From Prunella strophiata (Eukaryota; Chordata; Aves; Passeriformes; Prunellidae), in contig JAZBQD010000027.1 of assembly GCA_036583965.1 (NCBI GenBank), positions 6,461,687 through 6,525,686 on the forward strand: 64,000 bases of DNA. The letters are read 5' to 3'. The translations under genes were made by a program, and so were the position numbers. The notes under the pieces are model-generated. The model saw only the letters and a program-made list of their open reading frames with translations. It had not been told where the DNA came from and searched no databases. Positions 1 to 11,650 of this stretch are shown here, piece by piece. The first letter of the stretch is position 1. Each line of letters opens with the position of its first letter.

Positions 1-865
1 GTGTATATTGCTTCTTAATATTGCTTGTTTTGTACTGTTTTTCTAAGACCAAGTAAAAAAGTGGAGGATACCTGCAGCTGAAATAATGGGGGAGCCAAAC
101 GTGTCTGGGAGGGGAATCAGATAATATTTAAATATGCTTTTTTAATAATTGCTTTTAAATCCATCCATTTTTTAAAGCTTTGTCCATTTGCAGTGGTTTT
201 TCTTACATGGATAGACACAATTCTTGGATTGATTTGTAAAACTGCCATCTGTATGTTCAGCTTCTTAAAAGACTGTTAGCAGTGAAACTATTTCATTTAG
301 TTGAAAAGAAAAAAAAAAGTAATTCCTCCAATTCACTCTGTGTGTGTGTTTCTTTGGAGCTACAGGTAGGGTGACTGTAGTGTGCACAGTAATTCCTGTG
401 TATTATGTAATTAAGTAATTCCTCTGTTGCAAAAGGTACCTGGTATCTCACTGATGTAACTCATGGAGTTCCCAGCTGGTAAAAGGGAAACTGTCATCCC
501 CTTCTGTACCCCATATCTTACACCTGTATTCATTAAAATGCTCACCAAATGTTACTATATTGATACTACTTTGTTGTACTTGGAGGTACTTTTGTGTATG
601 TAAGGGATGACATCCCAGTTTTAGGGCTGGGCTTTCACAAAGGAGATTTTCCAGGAGCAGCACACTGTGTGAAAGGAAACTGGGACCCCAATTCTGCATT
701 CATACCAGTGGGAACAGATTCCTATGGGATCCCACATTTTTACCTGACCTTACAATCAGGAATCCCAGATGATGAAATTAGTGGCTGGTGAACATAAGAT
801 TCTTTGTTTAATACAGTTTTCAATACAGATTTACACTTTCCAGGTGTTTTTTTGCTATTTTGCAG

Positions 866-940
866 TATTGTTTGGCTTGGATTTTGAAACCATTAATAAA
901 AGTATAAGAGCAGCTGCAGTGTTTGGTACCACGAAGACAG
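866..940 (+). other. Candidate cryptic or poison exon in intron 1
   Basis: A 75-nt segment is preceded by a pyrimidine-rich acceptor ending in ttttgctattttgcag and followed by a near-perfect donor, cag|gtaagt. The length is divisible by three. One frame, starting two bases in, is open throughout and includes the residues GLDFETINKSIR. FAF1 intron 1 sits between phase-0 ends, however, and in that frame the segment has a TAA stop, so inclusion would truncate FAF1. I do not recognise the peptide. It could be a poison exon, an exon of an overlapping non-coding transcript, or a chance pair of good splice sites. Confidence 0.25.
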
Positions 941-3900
941 GTAAGTATCATTACAAACCTGCAGGTGGGTGGTGGAGTCACAGAAGTCAGTTTTTGATCA
1001 AGGGTGGATGACATAATGTGTCTGAACCTAGGACACAGGAAATACTTTATCATACACCAGTCCTTACTTAAAAAGAACATTTTCCTCTTGTATTTCAGCA
1101 GACAGCTTTGTTTTCCTGTTTCATTGTATTTCTTTTAAAGATAATATCAAGTGTCTACCTGATTTTGAAGTACTGAACTGTTAATTGTCATGCTGTTAAA
1201 GATTCAGATTAGTAAAGGACAATGTCAGTCATTATTAGGCCTTGTATCTGTAGGCTGTTACAAAACAGTAAAGGTTTTTGGGTCCTTTAAATACTTGGTG
1301 GAATTTGCAACTCATTCACTAAGAATTTAAAATGGAGAATAAAACATTATGTGCAAAGTAATTCTGCATTATTTTCCCTTCTATATTTTCTGTACCTTTT
1401 AATTAATAAATATGTTTCTCAGAGTTCTGCTGCCATCTCCTATGTTTATGTGAGGTGTCTTGTTGAAGAATGTTGCACACAGTGAAAATTTCAAAAGCAA
1501 TTCTTTGTAGTTTAGTTCAGCTAATCTTTGGTGAATTAAATTGGGAGGGAAACTTCCATCACCATTTCAACCTCACTTTTCCCAAGTTGTGTTTAAGGGG
1601 GTAGAGTAGTGGTCTTTAAACTTACGAAACTTGACAGGGTTTTCTCTCCCCATTAAAAAAAATATATGAAATCATAATTGTACTGATGCTTGATGCTTTT
1701 GTGAAGCTTTCATGGATTTATTTAGTATCTTCCAGAGTTATTAGGGATTTTGCCTTGGGTTTCAGCTACAGCAGGAACTTGTATTGCATTTGATATTTTC
1801 TTTTTAGCTCTGATTGTAGTAACAGGTTACTTCTGCATTTGGAGCTATTAAAGAGAATTACTTATTCTTAAAAAGTGTTTTGTGATATGTACATAAACCT
1901 ATGGAATTTTATGAAATATTTTAAGTATAGAGTAAGGCACAGTGAGTGATCTACCAAAATATTTTTGCCTAATGTCTCCAAACAATTTAAGCCTGTTCTG
2001 TGTGGTTTATAATTATTTTCTTTTCCTCTCCTTTTTAATGAGGCTACTGTGTGCTACCCAGGGAGCACAAAATACGTATTCATGCATGTGGGCTGTACAA
2101 GCAACCTGCCTAACTTTTCCTTCTTAGGCCCACACTTAGGAAAGATTATGCAGAAGCTTTGCTTTGTACATGAGTAGCCTGATTGTTTCCAGTGGAAGTA
2201 GCTGATGTGGAGTTCAGTGCACAAACAAGTTTTAGCTTTTTTACTAAATGCAATTCAGAACTTCTCCACAAAGTGTCATTGGCATAAAGGAAAAACTCCA
2301 TAGGAAAAAACACAACAGTTTGTTTTAGTAGCATAAATTCTTTAAAAAGGTAGCTGCACGTCAGTTGGTAAGTGATGCTGCAACATACTTCACATACTGG
2401 GGGAAATAAGGACATATAATTTCTACCAATTTTTTAACACCTGTTTTTCTGTTGTTTGTTTGTTGTGTTTAGCTGCAAAGTGTGCTTCCATCTTCAGTGG
2501 GATACCCAGGTGCTCACATGATACAAATATACTCATGATCTCTTGTAGTCTGGGGTCTGCTTTTCACTATAAAGAAAACAGATTATTTTTTTCTTTTTAA
2601 ATTGTAAAATTTTGTTGCACAGAGCTTCATTTAATTGACATAGATTGGTCTTCTTTCCCAAAATTTAACTTTGAGTATTGGCAGAAGTGTTAGATACTGA
2701 TGTTTTTGCACATTAGCACTTTTGCTTTTGTTTTTACAGCTTCACTTAGGATTGGAACTAAAATTAGCAAGAATATCTTTTTGTCCTTGTAAGTTATGTC
2801 ACCTATAGGACCACTTAATTCATGCTGTGTGCTTGTCCTCACAACAATCCTAAATGTGGAGTGGGCCTCAGGGCTGCAGTATTGTGGGGTTGCCAGCTCC
2901 TGTGTGTCCATGTATTACAAGAATATCTAGCACACTGGAGCTTCAGGAGGAAATTTTTCAAAGAATTCACATTTTTCATTGACCAAATAAATAAGTAGCT
3001 CAGGATTTGGTCAGGGTGGGAGGATTTCAGAGTAAAATGACAGAACTGAGAAATCCCTGCTTTCATTGAGACAGCAGATTTCTAGTCGTTTTCTTCTCCC
3101 CTCTTTCATCTGTGTTCATTGTGAAACTAAGGTATGTGCTCTTTCTTTTCCTTTTCCAAATTTTTTTAAAACTGCATAATAGACTACTTTTGTGTGATTC
3201 ACACACTTGTGTATAAAAATGTCTTTTTTCTTTTTTCAAGCTTCAACTTTGTGTCAATCTCCTTTCATAAAAACAGGTTTGTGGGAGGAGCAAGGGGGAG
3301 TTGGGAAGGAAGAACCTCATTGCCATCAGTTGCAGCAAAGTGAGAAAGCATGCTAAATGATTGTATTTTTTAATTATAAAATTGACCATGACAATGATAC
3401 GTCAGTTTATTGCTTTTTGTTTTGTTTGGTTTTGAAGATTTCAGTTGTAATTCAATCTACTTGTTTCCTTCTGGAATGGCGAAAATTAAAAAAACTGGAG
3501 AAACTTTTCACCTGGAGGTTAACACAGGTTAAATAAGCGACAAGATGAAGTTTTTAGTTTGATTTGTGATTTTTTTTTTTTTTTTTGTTGCTGTCTGCTT
3601 CAGCCCTGTAGAAGATTATCTCAGTGGTGAACAGTTTTCACTGCCCAACAGTCTGTGTGTAGAATTTACGGTTGTATTCTTTTTTTTAAAGGGTGTTAAG
3701 TGAGCTTTGCTTTATTCTGTGCTTGTTGGCATGGTGGCTCAGGTTTTCTGTCATTTTAAGTTATTGCCAGTATAAAGATTTGATGGTGGAAAAGGTAGGC
3801 AGATACAGGAATAGCTTCAAGCCAGTACCCTTGATTCTGGCCCTGGACTGTGACTTAGGGTGTGGGCTGGAAATTGTTTCAAACATTTCTGTAAGGATAA

Positions 3901-6900
3901 ACCACTCACTGTGGGTTCTGAACGAATCTCAAAGTGGATGTCCTTAATATTGATTTCTGAAAGAAAAAGACATGTTTTGTCATTAAGGTGCTGGGGCAGA
4001 AAGGGCTGTTCTTGCTTTCTTTGCAGGCTTTCAGTGGAGTGCTTGGGAAGTTGGAACAAGGCCCTCAACAAAAGGTAGTTGCTGAAGAGAGTTCCAGTCA
4101 CAGTTTAAACATCAGCTGGAGAACACTTTCCAAAGATTTGCAGTTCTTGGAGGTCTCCATTTTCATCAGGAGGTCTCCCTGTATAACTGGGTGTACATTT
4201 GTTCAGATCTGTCTGAGCTTAAACCTCAGTCTTACTCAAACCAAAACCTCTCTTTAGTGTGGCCTCTCTGTAGATTGTAGAGTGCAGTGGGTCCTGAACT
4301 AAGCTCTGCAGATCTCTCCATGGTAGCTGGAAGGAAATCCAGTACTCTAGAGGTTGGAAATCAGAGTTTGGGATAGACAGGTCTGTTTAATCATACTTCC
4401 TGCTGGGTGTCTTTAGTTAAAAGTGGGCTCTGCTGGGTTTCTAATAGTCAGGTGCCCAGATGCTCAGCACTGCTTCACCTGACCTGTTTTAATGGATATA
4501 GGTTACTGTATCTTCAGTTAAATTTTAAAATAGATAAGAGGACTTTTTCAGTGTAAAAAAGAGGCCTTTAGGACACTGTAAGATGTTGAAGTTCATACTT
4601 GTGAGGCCTCTTAATTTGCATTTTGATTAGAATTCCTTTTAATCCTTGTTGGATTTTATCACATTATAATTTTGTGCATTACCCAGTCAGTAACACCTTT
4701 GGAACTGGTAGCTGGACCTTTCAGTTTGGAATAAATTGGTTTTGTTTGCTGTAAATAGCCCTAGGACCAAGAGACATGATAAAAACATGCAGCATGCTTA
4801 GTGTGTTCTAGCTTGGTTATTGCCATTTTCACTGTCTGCTACCTGTCACTTCTGCCATCACTTCTATTAATTTATTCCTTGTGGGGTTTTGGAGTTTCCT
4901 TTCTTTAGATATGTTTAGGCTCAGTTGTCATCCCAAAGTTCAGGTTCATCAGAACAACTGGCCTTTAAACTGAAGGTGAAGTGTGTTCCAGAGCCCCAAA
5001 AAGAAGTTGGAGTGCCTTTTTAGAAATATAACTTGGATATTCCCATTGATAGCTCTTCATGGAAAAGCCAGTTAATTTCTCTGATGTAAGGGCAGATAGT
5101 TAATTAGAAATACTAATTGACATTTATAGAAAAGAAAGAGGCTACTTTGACTATGATTTGTGTGCATTACACCCCTGCTGTAGGAACTTAAATAATTCAC
5201 CACTGGAGCACCAATTTGTCTTTAGAAAGAGGTTTATTCTGTTTTTTTCATTCAATTACCTTGAAAAGACTCTTCACATCATAGTAATCATGTCACCATT
5301 TCCATCAGCCCATTCATATAGGTATTTGGGTTAGTAGGTCACTGAAACAGATTGAGAGGTGGTAGCTGTAGGATCCTTTTTCAAATGCCATGACAACCAA
5401 TACTAATTATAATATTGCAATTATTAATTATATGTACCCCCAAAGGCTAGGAATGAGCTTTCATTGAAAGATACTGTGAAAATGATTGGTCATATTGAAA
5501 ATACCACATGGCTAATATATCTTGGTAAGCAAGGATCATTTACAGTAAACATTGCACTTACTGAGTTCATGTTTCTGTGTGGAAAGAGGTGTGGGAGAGG
5601 ATGAGCATTTGAGCCATTTGCTACATGTCTTAAGGGGCCTTGAGAATCTCCCATCTTGAGAATACTGTATTGGAGCTGGAAAACCTGAAAGGGTTGAGTT
5701 TTCCTCTGTATTTGGGCAGTTCTTCTGGTTCAGTTACCATTGCAAGCCTAGTTTTCACACACTTCCATACTAGAAGCAAAAGGTAGCTTTAAGGAGCTAC
5801 ATGGCATAGTTTTGATAGGATCTCATATTTTTCTAGTCAGTGAATAAATTTGTGCATATGTGGGGCAGCCATTAGATGAGTCCTTTCCTTTAACTACTGC
5901 AGGAACTAGAATAAAAGGCCTGGGGAAGTACCTAACATTTTACTCGTCCCTCATTATTTGGATGAAAGGAAATGACATGCTTACTGGCTGGATTGATACC
6001 TGCTAATTAAGCCCATTTTTTAGAGTTGACTAGTTAATGTGCAATTGTAAAAAGAAACTGCTCAAAGAGGAAATCAAAGCCCTCATGTATGCATGACATG
6101 TTGTTTGGTCTATTGAAATAGTCATCTACTGGTCCTCTATGTCTGACTGGTTGAGCAGGTCTTTGTTCCACTGCAGTAGTTAATGCTTTCAAAAGATAAT
6201 TCATTAAAGCTGAAGTTCTTAAGAGACATTTTGAAACTAGAACAGAATACGTTAGCCCTTGGGTTATTTTATATAAGTTTCATATTTTATCTATTGTGGA
6301 AAACAATTTGTAAAGACAAGAACACTGAAACTGAGTCACTTCTATATTTTTTTTTTTTTCTAAAGGTCAGGTTGTTTGTGTGAGCAAATACCAAAGGTGC
6401 CATATCAGCTCAGATCGAAGACCCAGCTGGCCTAATGTCTTTTCTACAGCAGTGGCTGGTCCTTAGGAAAGAGCTGAAAGAAACAGAATGTGAATGGGTT
6501 TGCCTCATCCTAGTTTCTGGAAGTCAGCATTTTGAAAGCTTGATGATGGGGTTTGTTCTAAAATTTTGGAAATAAGCTGTGTCAGCTTGAGTTAGTCTTG
6601 TGTTCTTCAACTGACTGAATTCTTGAGAGACATTTGAGTAGTTTTGTGATATGTGTTTGCTCTATAGGAGCTGTGTTCACTTTTCCTCAGTGTATTGTAT
6701 ACATGTACATACTAAGCCTATTCTATGTACTTTATTGGAATTTCTGCTGTTTCTTATTAGTGCAGAAGTCAAATTTGAACTATAGAAATCTTAACCCCTT
6801 CTGGTTTGCACCACAAAATCTCATGTTAGCACTGTGGGAATGTGGTGTTGATTTCACCTTTAATCAAGACTGATTTAAAGAGGAGTCTGCTGTAAAAGAC

Positions 6901-7306
6901 TTGTATTTAAGTTCCTTTAAAGTTTTGGGGACTCTCACAAATCTAGTGGTTTGTTCTATGTGTCTCTGCTGACATTTTAGGGTGAGTGTTTTCTGCACAG
7001 GTCAGCTGTGTAACAGGATGGTCCCAAAGTTCCTCAGTAGTGGGTATCAGTGCACAGAATTCATGCAGCTTTTCTGATATGCCCTTGCCTTCTTTGTAGA
7101 GAAGAATACTTCTCTACAATTTTCTTCCTTTGGTCCCACTGACTTACTGTCAGGCTTTCTTGTCCTGATGCTTTTAAAAGCTTATATAATATTAATGTCT
7201 TTAGAAAACTGTTTATTCTTTTTTTTCCTTTTCAGCCCTTGTTGGCCTGTGCTGTTGGTATGACCTGTGCTTGGAGTTTGAATGTGCTTCTGTTTCCCTG
7301 CTCTGG

Positions 7307-7915
7307 ATGCCTGTTGGCTTTGGCTGGGGTAGAGTTAATTTTCTTCCTGGTGGCTGTTATGGGGCTCTGCTTTGGATTTGTGCTGAACACAGAGTTGATA
7401 ATAAGGAGATGTTTTTGTTATTGCTGAGCAGAGTTTGCCCAGAGCCAGGGCCTTTTCTGCTTCTTGTGCTGCTACACTGGGGAGGGGGCTGGGGCTGCAC
7501 AGGAACTTGGGAGAAGACACAGCTGGGACAGGGGACCCAAACTGACCAAAGGGATTTTCCAGGACCATATGACATCATGCTTGGTGTATGAACTGGGGAG
7601 AAGAAAGAGGAAGAGAGGATCTTCAGAGTGATGGTGTTTGTCTTCTCAAGTAACCACTACATGTGGTGGGGCCCCATTGTCCTGGAGGTGGCTGAACACC
7701 TGCCTGCCCATGGGAAGCAGGGAATTATTTCCTTTGTGTTGCTTTGCTTGTATGGGTTAGCTTTTGCTTTTCCCTAGTAAACTGTCTTTATCTCAAACTG
7801 AGTGAGTTTTCCAGCTTTTACCCTTCTGATTCTCTACCTGGTCCCACTGCTGGGGCAGTGAGTGAGCAGTTCCATGGGGCTTGGCTGCTGGCTGGACTTA
7901 AACCATGCCAGTGCC
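7307..7915 (+). repeat. 5-bp target-site duplication flanking the solo LTR
   Basis: The pentamer atgcc at 7307-7311 directly precedes the LTR start, and gtgcc at 7911-7915 directly follows its end. They agree at 4 of 5 positions. A flanking duplication of this size is the expected scar of retroviral integration and fixes the LTR edges. The single mismatch fits the age of the insertion. Confidence 0.55.
7312..7910 (+). mobile_element. Solo LTR of an avian endogenous retrovirus (sense orientation)
   Basis: This 599-bp block begins TGTTGG and ends GCCA, with a near-match 5-bp duplication outside. I recognise landmarks of a widespread avian ERV LTR: ggctggggtagagttaattt near the start, ccatatgacatcatgc before a decayed TATA-like tgtatgaa at about 7584, and an AGTAAA polyadenylation-type hexamer at about 7776 followed by ctgtctttatctc. 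No gag, pol or env sequence or second LTR adjoins it, so it is a solo LTR left by recombination between LTRs. I saw no CpG in it, which suggests an old copy decayed by methylation. It lies in the same orientation as FAF1. The family (ERVL-like) is from memory and not certain. Short open frames inside it are not genes. Confidence 0.8.
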
Positions 7916-9889
7916 TTTTCCAGGTTTTGAAGAATATCTCTGTTCCTTGCTGTCCTGTTCTTCACAAAAAATTAAAAAGAGTGTTTGTGGAATGCTGACT
8001 AAAATATTCTTTTGTATGGATTAGTACTCTTCCATTGTGTGCTTATCTAGAAAGTGGCTTTTATTTATTATTGAGTTGTTTTTAAGGTTCTGCTGCTTTA
8101 GAGACAATGAGGAGAAAGGAGATGAGTTCAAATGTGCAGCAAGCATTTGTTTGACCCATGCAATTATTTTCTTTTTTCCATCCATTTTTCTCATGTGATA
8201 CTGTAATGGCAAAATGATTCAGGAAACCTTGGGGTTTTGCCTTCACTGACATACTTAATAAAAGTATTAAACAAACACAGAAACTTTGGAATAATCCTAA
8301 CTAAAACATGTTTGTAGTTGTTGGGTAAAGGCTGTCTTCAGTCCTCAGGAAAGACAAATGGGTTTGGTAGCGTGGGGTACTAATTAATGGGTACTGACTT
8401 TTGGTTTGTCTTTTAATTCAGTTTGACCACTGCTCTTTGTATGTAATGTGTGTGGCTTAAACACTGGAGTGTTAGCATGGGGCTTGGGAGGCTTGAGTTC
8501 ATGTCTTGGCTCAGCTCATGGGCTTCCTAGGGATCTGCCTTCGTGGTATTCTGGGAATCAGAATTTGCTCCAGAGTCTTGAGAGAGTTCACAGTCTGCTG
8601 GAATCCATTTGAAAGTGGTTAGTGTGGTGCTGAGTTAGTTAGTTCTGCTGAGAAGTGGTTAGAGGCTTCATGCTACCAGTTTAGACTTTGTCCCAAACAG
8701 CTTGCTTTGTTTGGAAGGCTTCGCAGTCATCTCAGAGCATGGGCAAAGTTCACTCCTGTCTGCTTGGTAGCTACAGGTTGAAATGTCTTCTGTGACCTTC
8801 ATAAATATTATTTTTTTTCTTCTTCCCCCTTCCCTCCCCACCTCACTTTGCTTAAGGGGATGCTCAAATAGTAGAATGATGAAACTTGTAAATAGTTGGG
8901 TGTGGGAGTTGAAATGCATTGGGCAAACTTTATTCTGGCATATTTGCCTAAAACCCTTTCTTGATTTCTGATGCTGGTAAGTAAATGAGCTTGTTTTTGC
9001 TAAATGAACGGCTGGTGAATCTGCTTAATTTTTACCAGATGGTCTTCTGAGTTATGAAAAAAAACCAGAGAAGCATTCTTATCTCTTCAGTTAGATGCTT
9101 GCAGTAGGTGACCTTTCAGGCTGTGTCTTGGTCGATGTGCCTGGATGTTGTTTTTTAAGGGTTTGTCTGAAACAGAAGTAAAAGTTAATTTAATAACCAC
9201 GGGTGACTCATATTAAGAACAGTCTCGATGCACTGGTAGGGTTGTTGCAGGGTTAGAAGGAGCAGGGATGCCACAGAGGGGTGGAGCTGATGAAGTCTGT
9301 GGAGCTGATCCTGATACTGATGGGACTCTGGGATGAGAAGAACTGAAGTACCAAAAAGTCTCAGTTGTGAGTGTCTGAATGTGCTGCATCTCTTGATAGC
9401 CCAGAAGGGAGTTCCACAGGCATCTTAAATTTGATATTATGGTACTGAAGCCTTTACTTGCTTGGCTCGGGCATATTGGCTTTCTTAACTTTACCTGTTT
9501 TGGGAGAAGAAGTGTTACACTGTTTCAGCTTTGAAGTAATCACCATTGCAACAGTGTATGTGTGAATTAAAAGAAAATTTTCTGACTTATTAATATGTCT
9601 GGGTGAATTAGTGTTCTAAATCTTTCTGGGTTTGAGTGACTTCTAGCTGATACAATCTGGAGCTAGCCTTGGTTCTTTATGGACTTGATAATTATCCTTG
9701 ATTACTGAGCCATTCTCCTCATAATGGATGGCAAAAAGAAGCAAAGTACTGTGCTTGACTCTAGAAAGAGGAAACTCAGAACTGGATTGTTTAAAAATCT
9801 TGCATCCAGAAACCTGATTTTTGTTAGGAATGCTTGGAAAGGGAACTTAGGGATTTTTCTAGAAGTAGTAGTAGCCACTTAGTGGGCTG

Positions 9890-10380
9890 TAAAAGTGTTC
9901 CAGGAGCCTGAGGGAGGACATTCTTTCTCATTGTACAGGTGAGACCACTGCTGCCAGGAGTACTGGGTTCACTATCAGTCACTCCACTGACAAAGCAGAG
10001 CAAGTCCAGTGAAGGGTTACCTAGGAGAGGAGGAGGCTGGAGCATTTTTGTGTGAAAGGTGATGTTAGGGGAGCTGGCTTTGTGTAGCCTGGGAGAGGAG
10101 GCTGCAGGAGGATCTAGTTGCTGTCTCAGTTGTACAGTGAGTGATAACAGACAATACAGAATCAAATTTCTCTTAGAGTTGGAGTCTGAGGGTGAGAGGC
10201 AGTGGATATAGGTTACAGCTTGGGAAATTATAATGAAATATAAGGAAAAACAATTCTCAGTGAAGGTGGTAAATCACTGGAACAAACTGCCCAGAGAGGC
10301 TGTAGACTCCCTGTCTCAGGAGATATGCAAAACCTGGCAGGGAGTTGAAATGTGTCTGTGAACTGTCTGGTTGTAATTGA
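9890..10380 (+). mobile_element. Degenerate CR1 LINE fragment (plus orientation)
   Basis: Stretches typical of the 3' third of the avian CR1 retrotransposon appear in the right order. They are cattgtacaggtgagaccac at 9929-9948, a tgtagcctgggagaggagg block near 10083, and tgcccagagaggctgtag at 10288-10305 followed by a degraded region that matches the usual 'gagacattcaa' area. Stops and indels interrupt every frame and the terminal CR1 octamer repeat is missing. It is an old copy truncated at both ends. The open frame on the opposite strand at 9824-10165 is a shadow of this repeat. Confidence 0.7.
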
Positions 10381-11149
10381 AGAGGTGAATAAAACAGTAA
10401 GGTAAATCTTGGTTCTTTTACACAGGAAACATGCAAGAAGATAAGTAATATAATTTGCTGTATCTCAAATGCTACTCAGAACAGCTCTGAGTGGCTTGTT
10501 GTTTTTAAACTGCTGATCTGGGTAATTCAGCTGCCCCTTCTGAGCAGGTTTGTGGACTCAAAGAGTTTTCCATGCTCTTAGTCTCTCTCAATTTTTGAAG
10601 AGTAAGTTACCCAAGGGATAGTGAATTGATTTTTAACAATATATGTTCTTTGCCAGCATTTATGTCTCTTGAAAACCTCATATATCTTTATGGGATAGAG
10701 TTAACTCTAGTTGCCATGCCCTATCTAGTGATAAAAATTTATTTGGTGCTTTCAAAAGTAAGCACTTCCCAGAGTGCTGTCTGTGCACTTGCAGGTGTGT
10801 TAATGCTGACTTCCTGAGCTTTTGTAGGAGATCCCAGAGGGTGAAAGCTTTTCTTCCTAGGTAATCCTGTTGAATCTTTTGGTGCCTTCATGCAGTTGTT
10901 TCTTTGAATAAACATTGCAATGATGGAGTGAGCTACAGATTATTTTATTTTTCACCTGATTGTTACAGGAGTGAGTGATACCCAGTGTAATTCACAGCTG
11001 TGAATTAATGGGCCTGAGCCTGTTGTACAAAATGTTCTAAGCCTAGTTTGGGTTAGATGGTCCCTTTTTGGAGAAAATACAGCTACTGTTAGTAGCCAAA
11101 GGAAGCATGGAACTGTTCAAAAGGAATGTTGAGACTTAGTCCTCCATGT

Positions 11150-11650
11150 CCAGCTACTGCTGTTGGGCCAAACTGGCCTTTTGGATACTTTGCCTGCTAC
11201 ATTGTGCCTTGGCCAGGAGGGGAATGGTGCCACAGGTGAGAGCCATCCTGCCTTGCTGCCAAATGCCCTGTGCTGCCAGCTCCTGTGCAGCAGCTGCAGC
11301 CTCTGCCTGGGTGTGAGTGTCAGCAGCTGCTGCAGCTCTCCCAGCCCTGCTGCAGGAACAGCCCAGCTCTGTGCTGGCAGCAGCAGCTGGCCCTTGCAGC
11401 TCTGCCATGGAACAACTGCCTGCATCCCTGCAGCAGGTGCTGGGGAGCAGCTGCTGCCAGATGGGGAAGGCAGCTGCTCCCCTGGGCTCTGGGGGTGGGC
11501 TGGAGCCTGGGTTTTTGGGATGGGGTGTCACAAAACCCACATCCAGCTGTTACAGCTGCTGGGGTCAGACCACCCTGCAAGGGATTTAGAAGAGCCAGTC
11601 TGTCATCGTGCATTGCAGCTTTCTGGAAGCAGCTCCTAGGTTTGTCTCAA
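11150..11650. repeat. GC-rich, CpG-depleted CAG/CTG-biased block
   Basis: About 500 bp is sharply richer in G+C than its surroundings and full of cagctgctgcag-type words, yet almost without CpG. Because stop codons are AT-rich, five or more frames on both strands stay open for 90-164 codons and encode Ala/Ser/Leu/Gln/Cys-rich strings. No initiation context, splice sites or recognisable domains support a gene. The likeliest reading is an old GC-rich repeat or a decayed, methylated sequence. I cannot assign it to a family. Confidence 0.55.

Noticed and set aside
7271..7591. A 106-codon open frame on the + strand
   Set aside because: It lies mostly inside the solo LTR, which does not encode protein.
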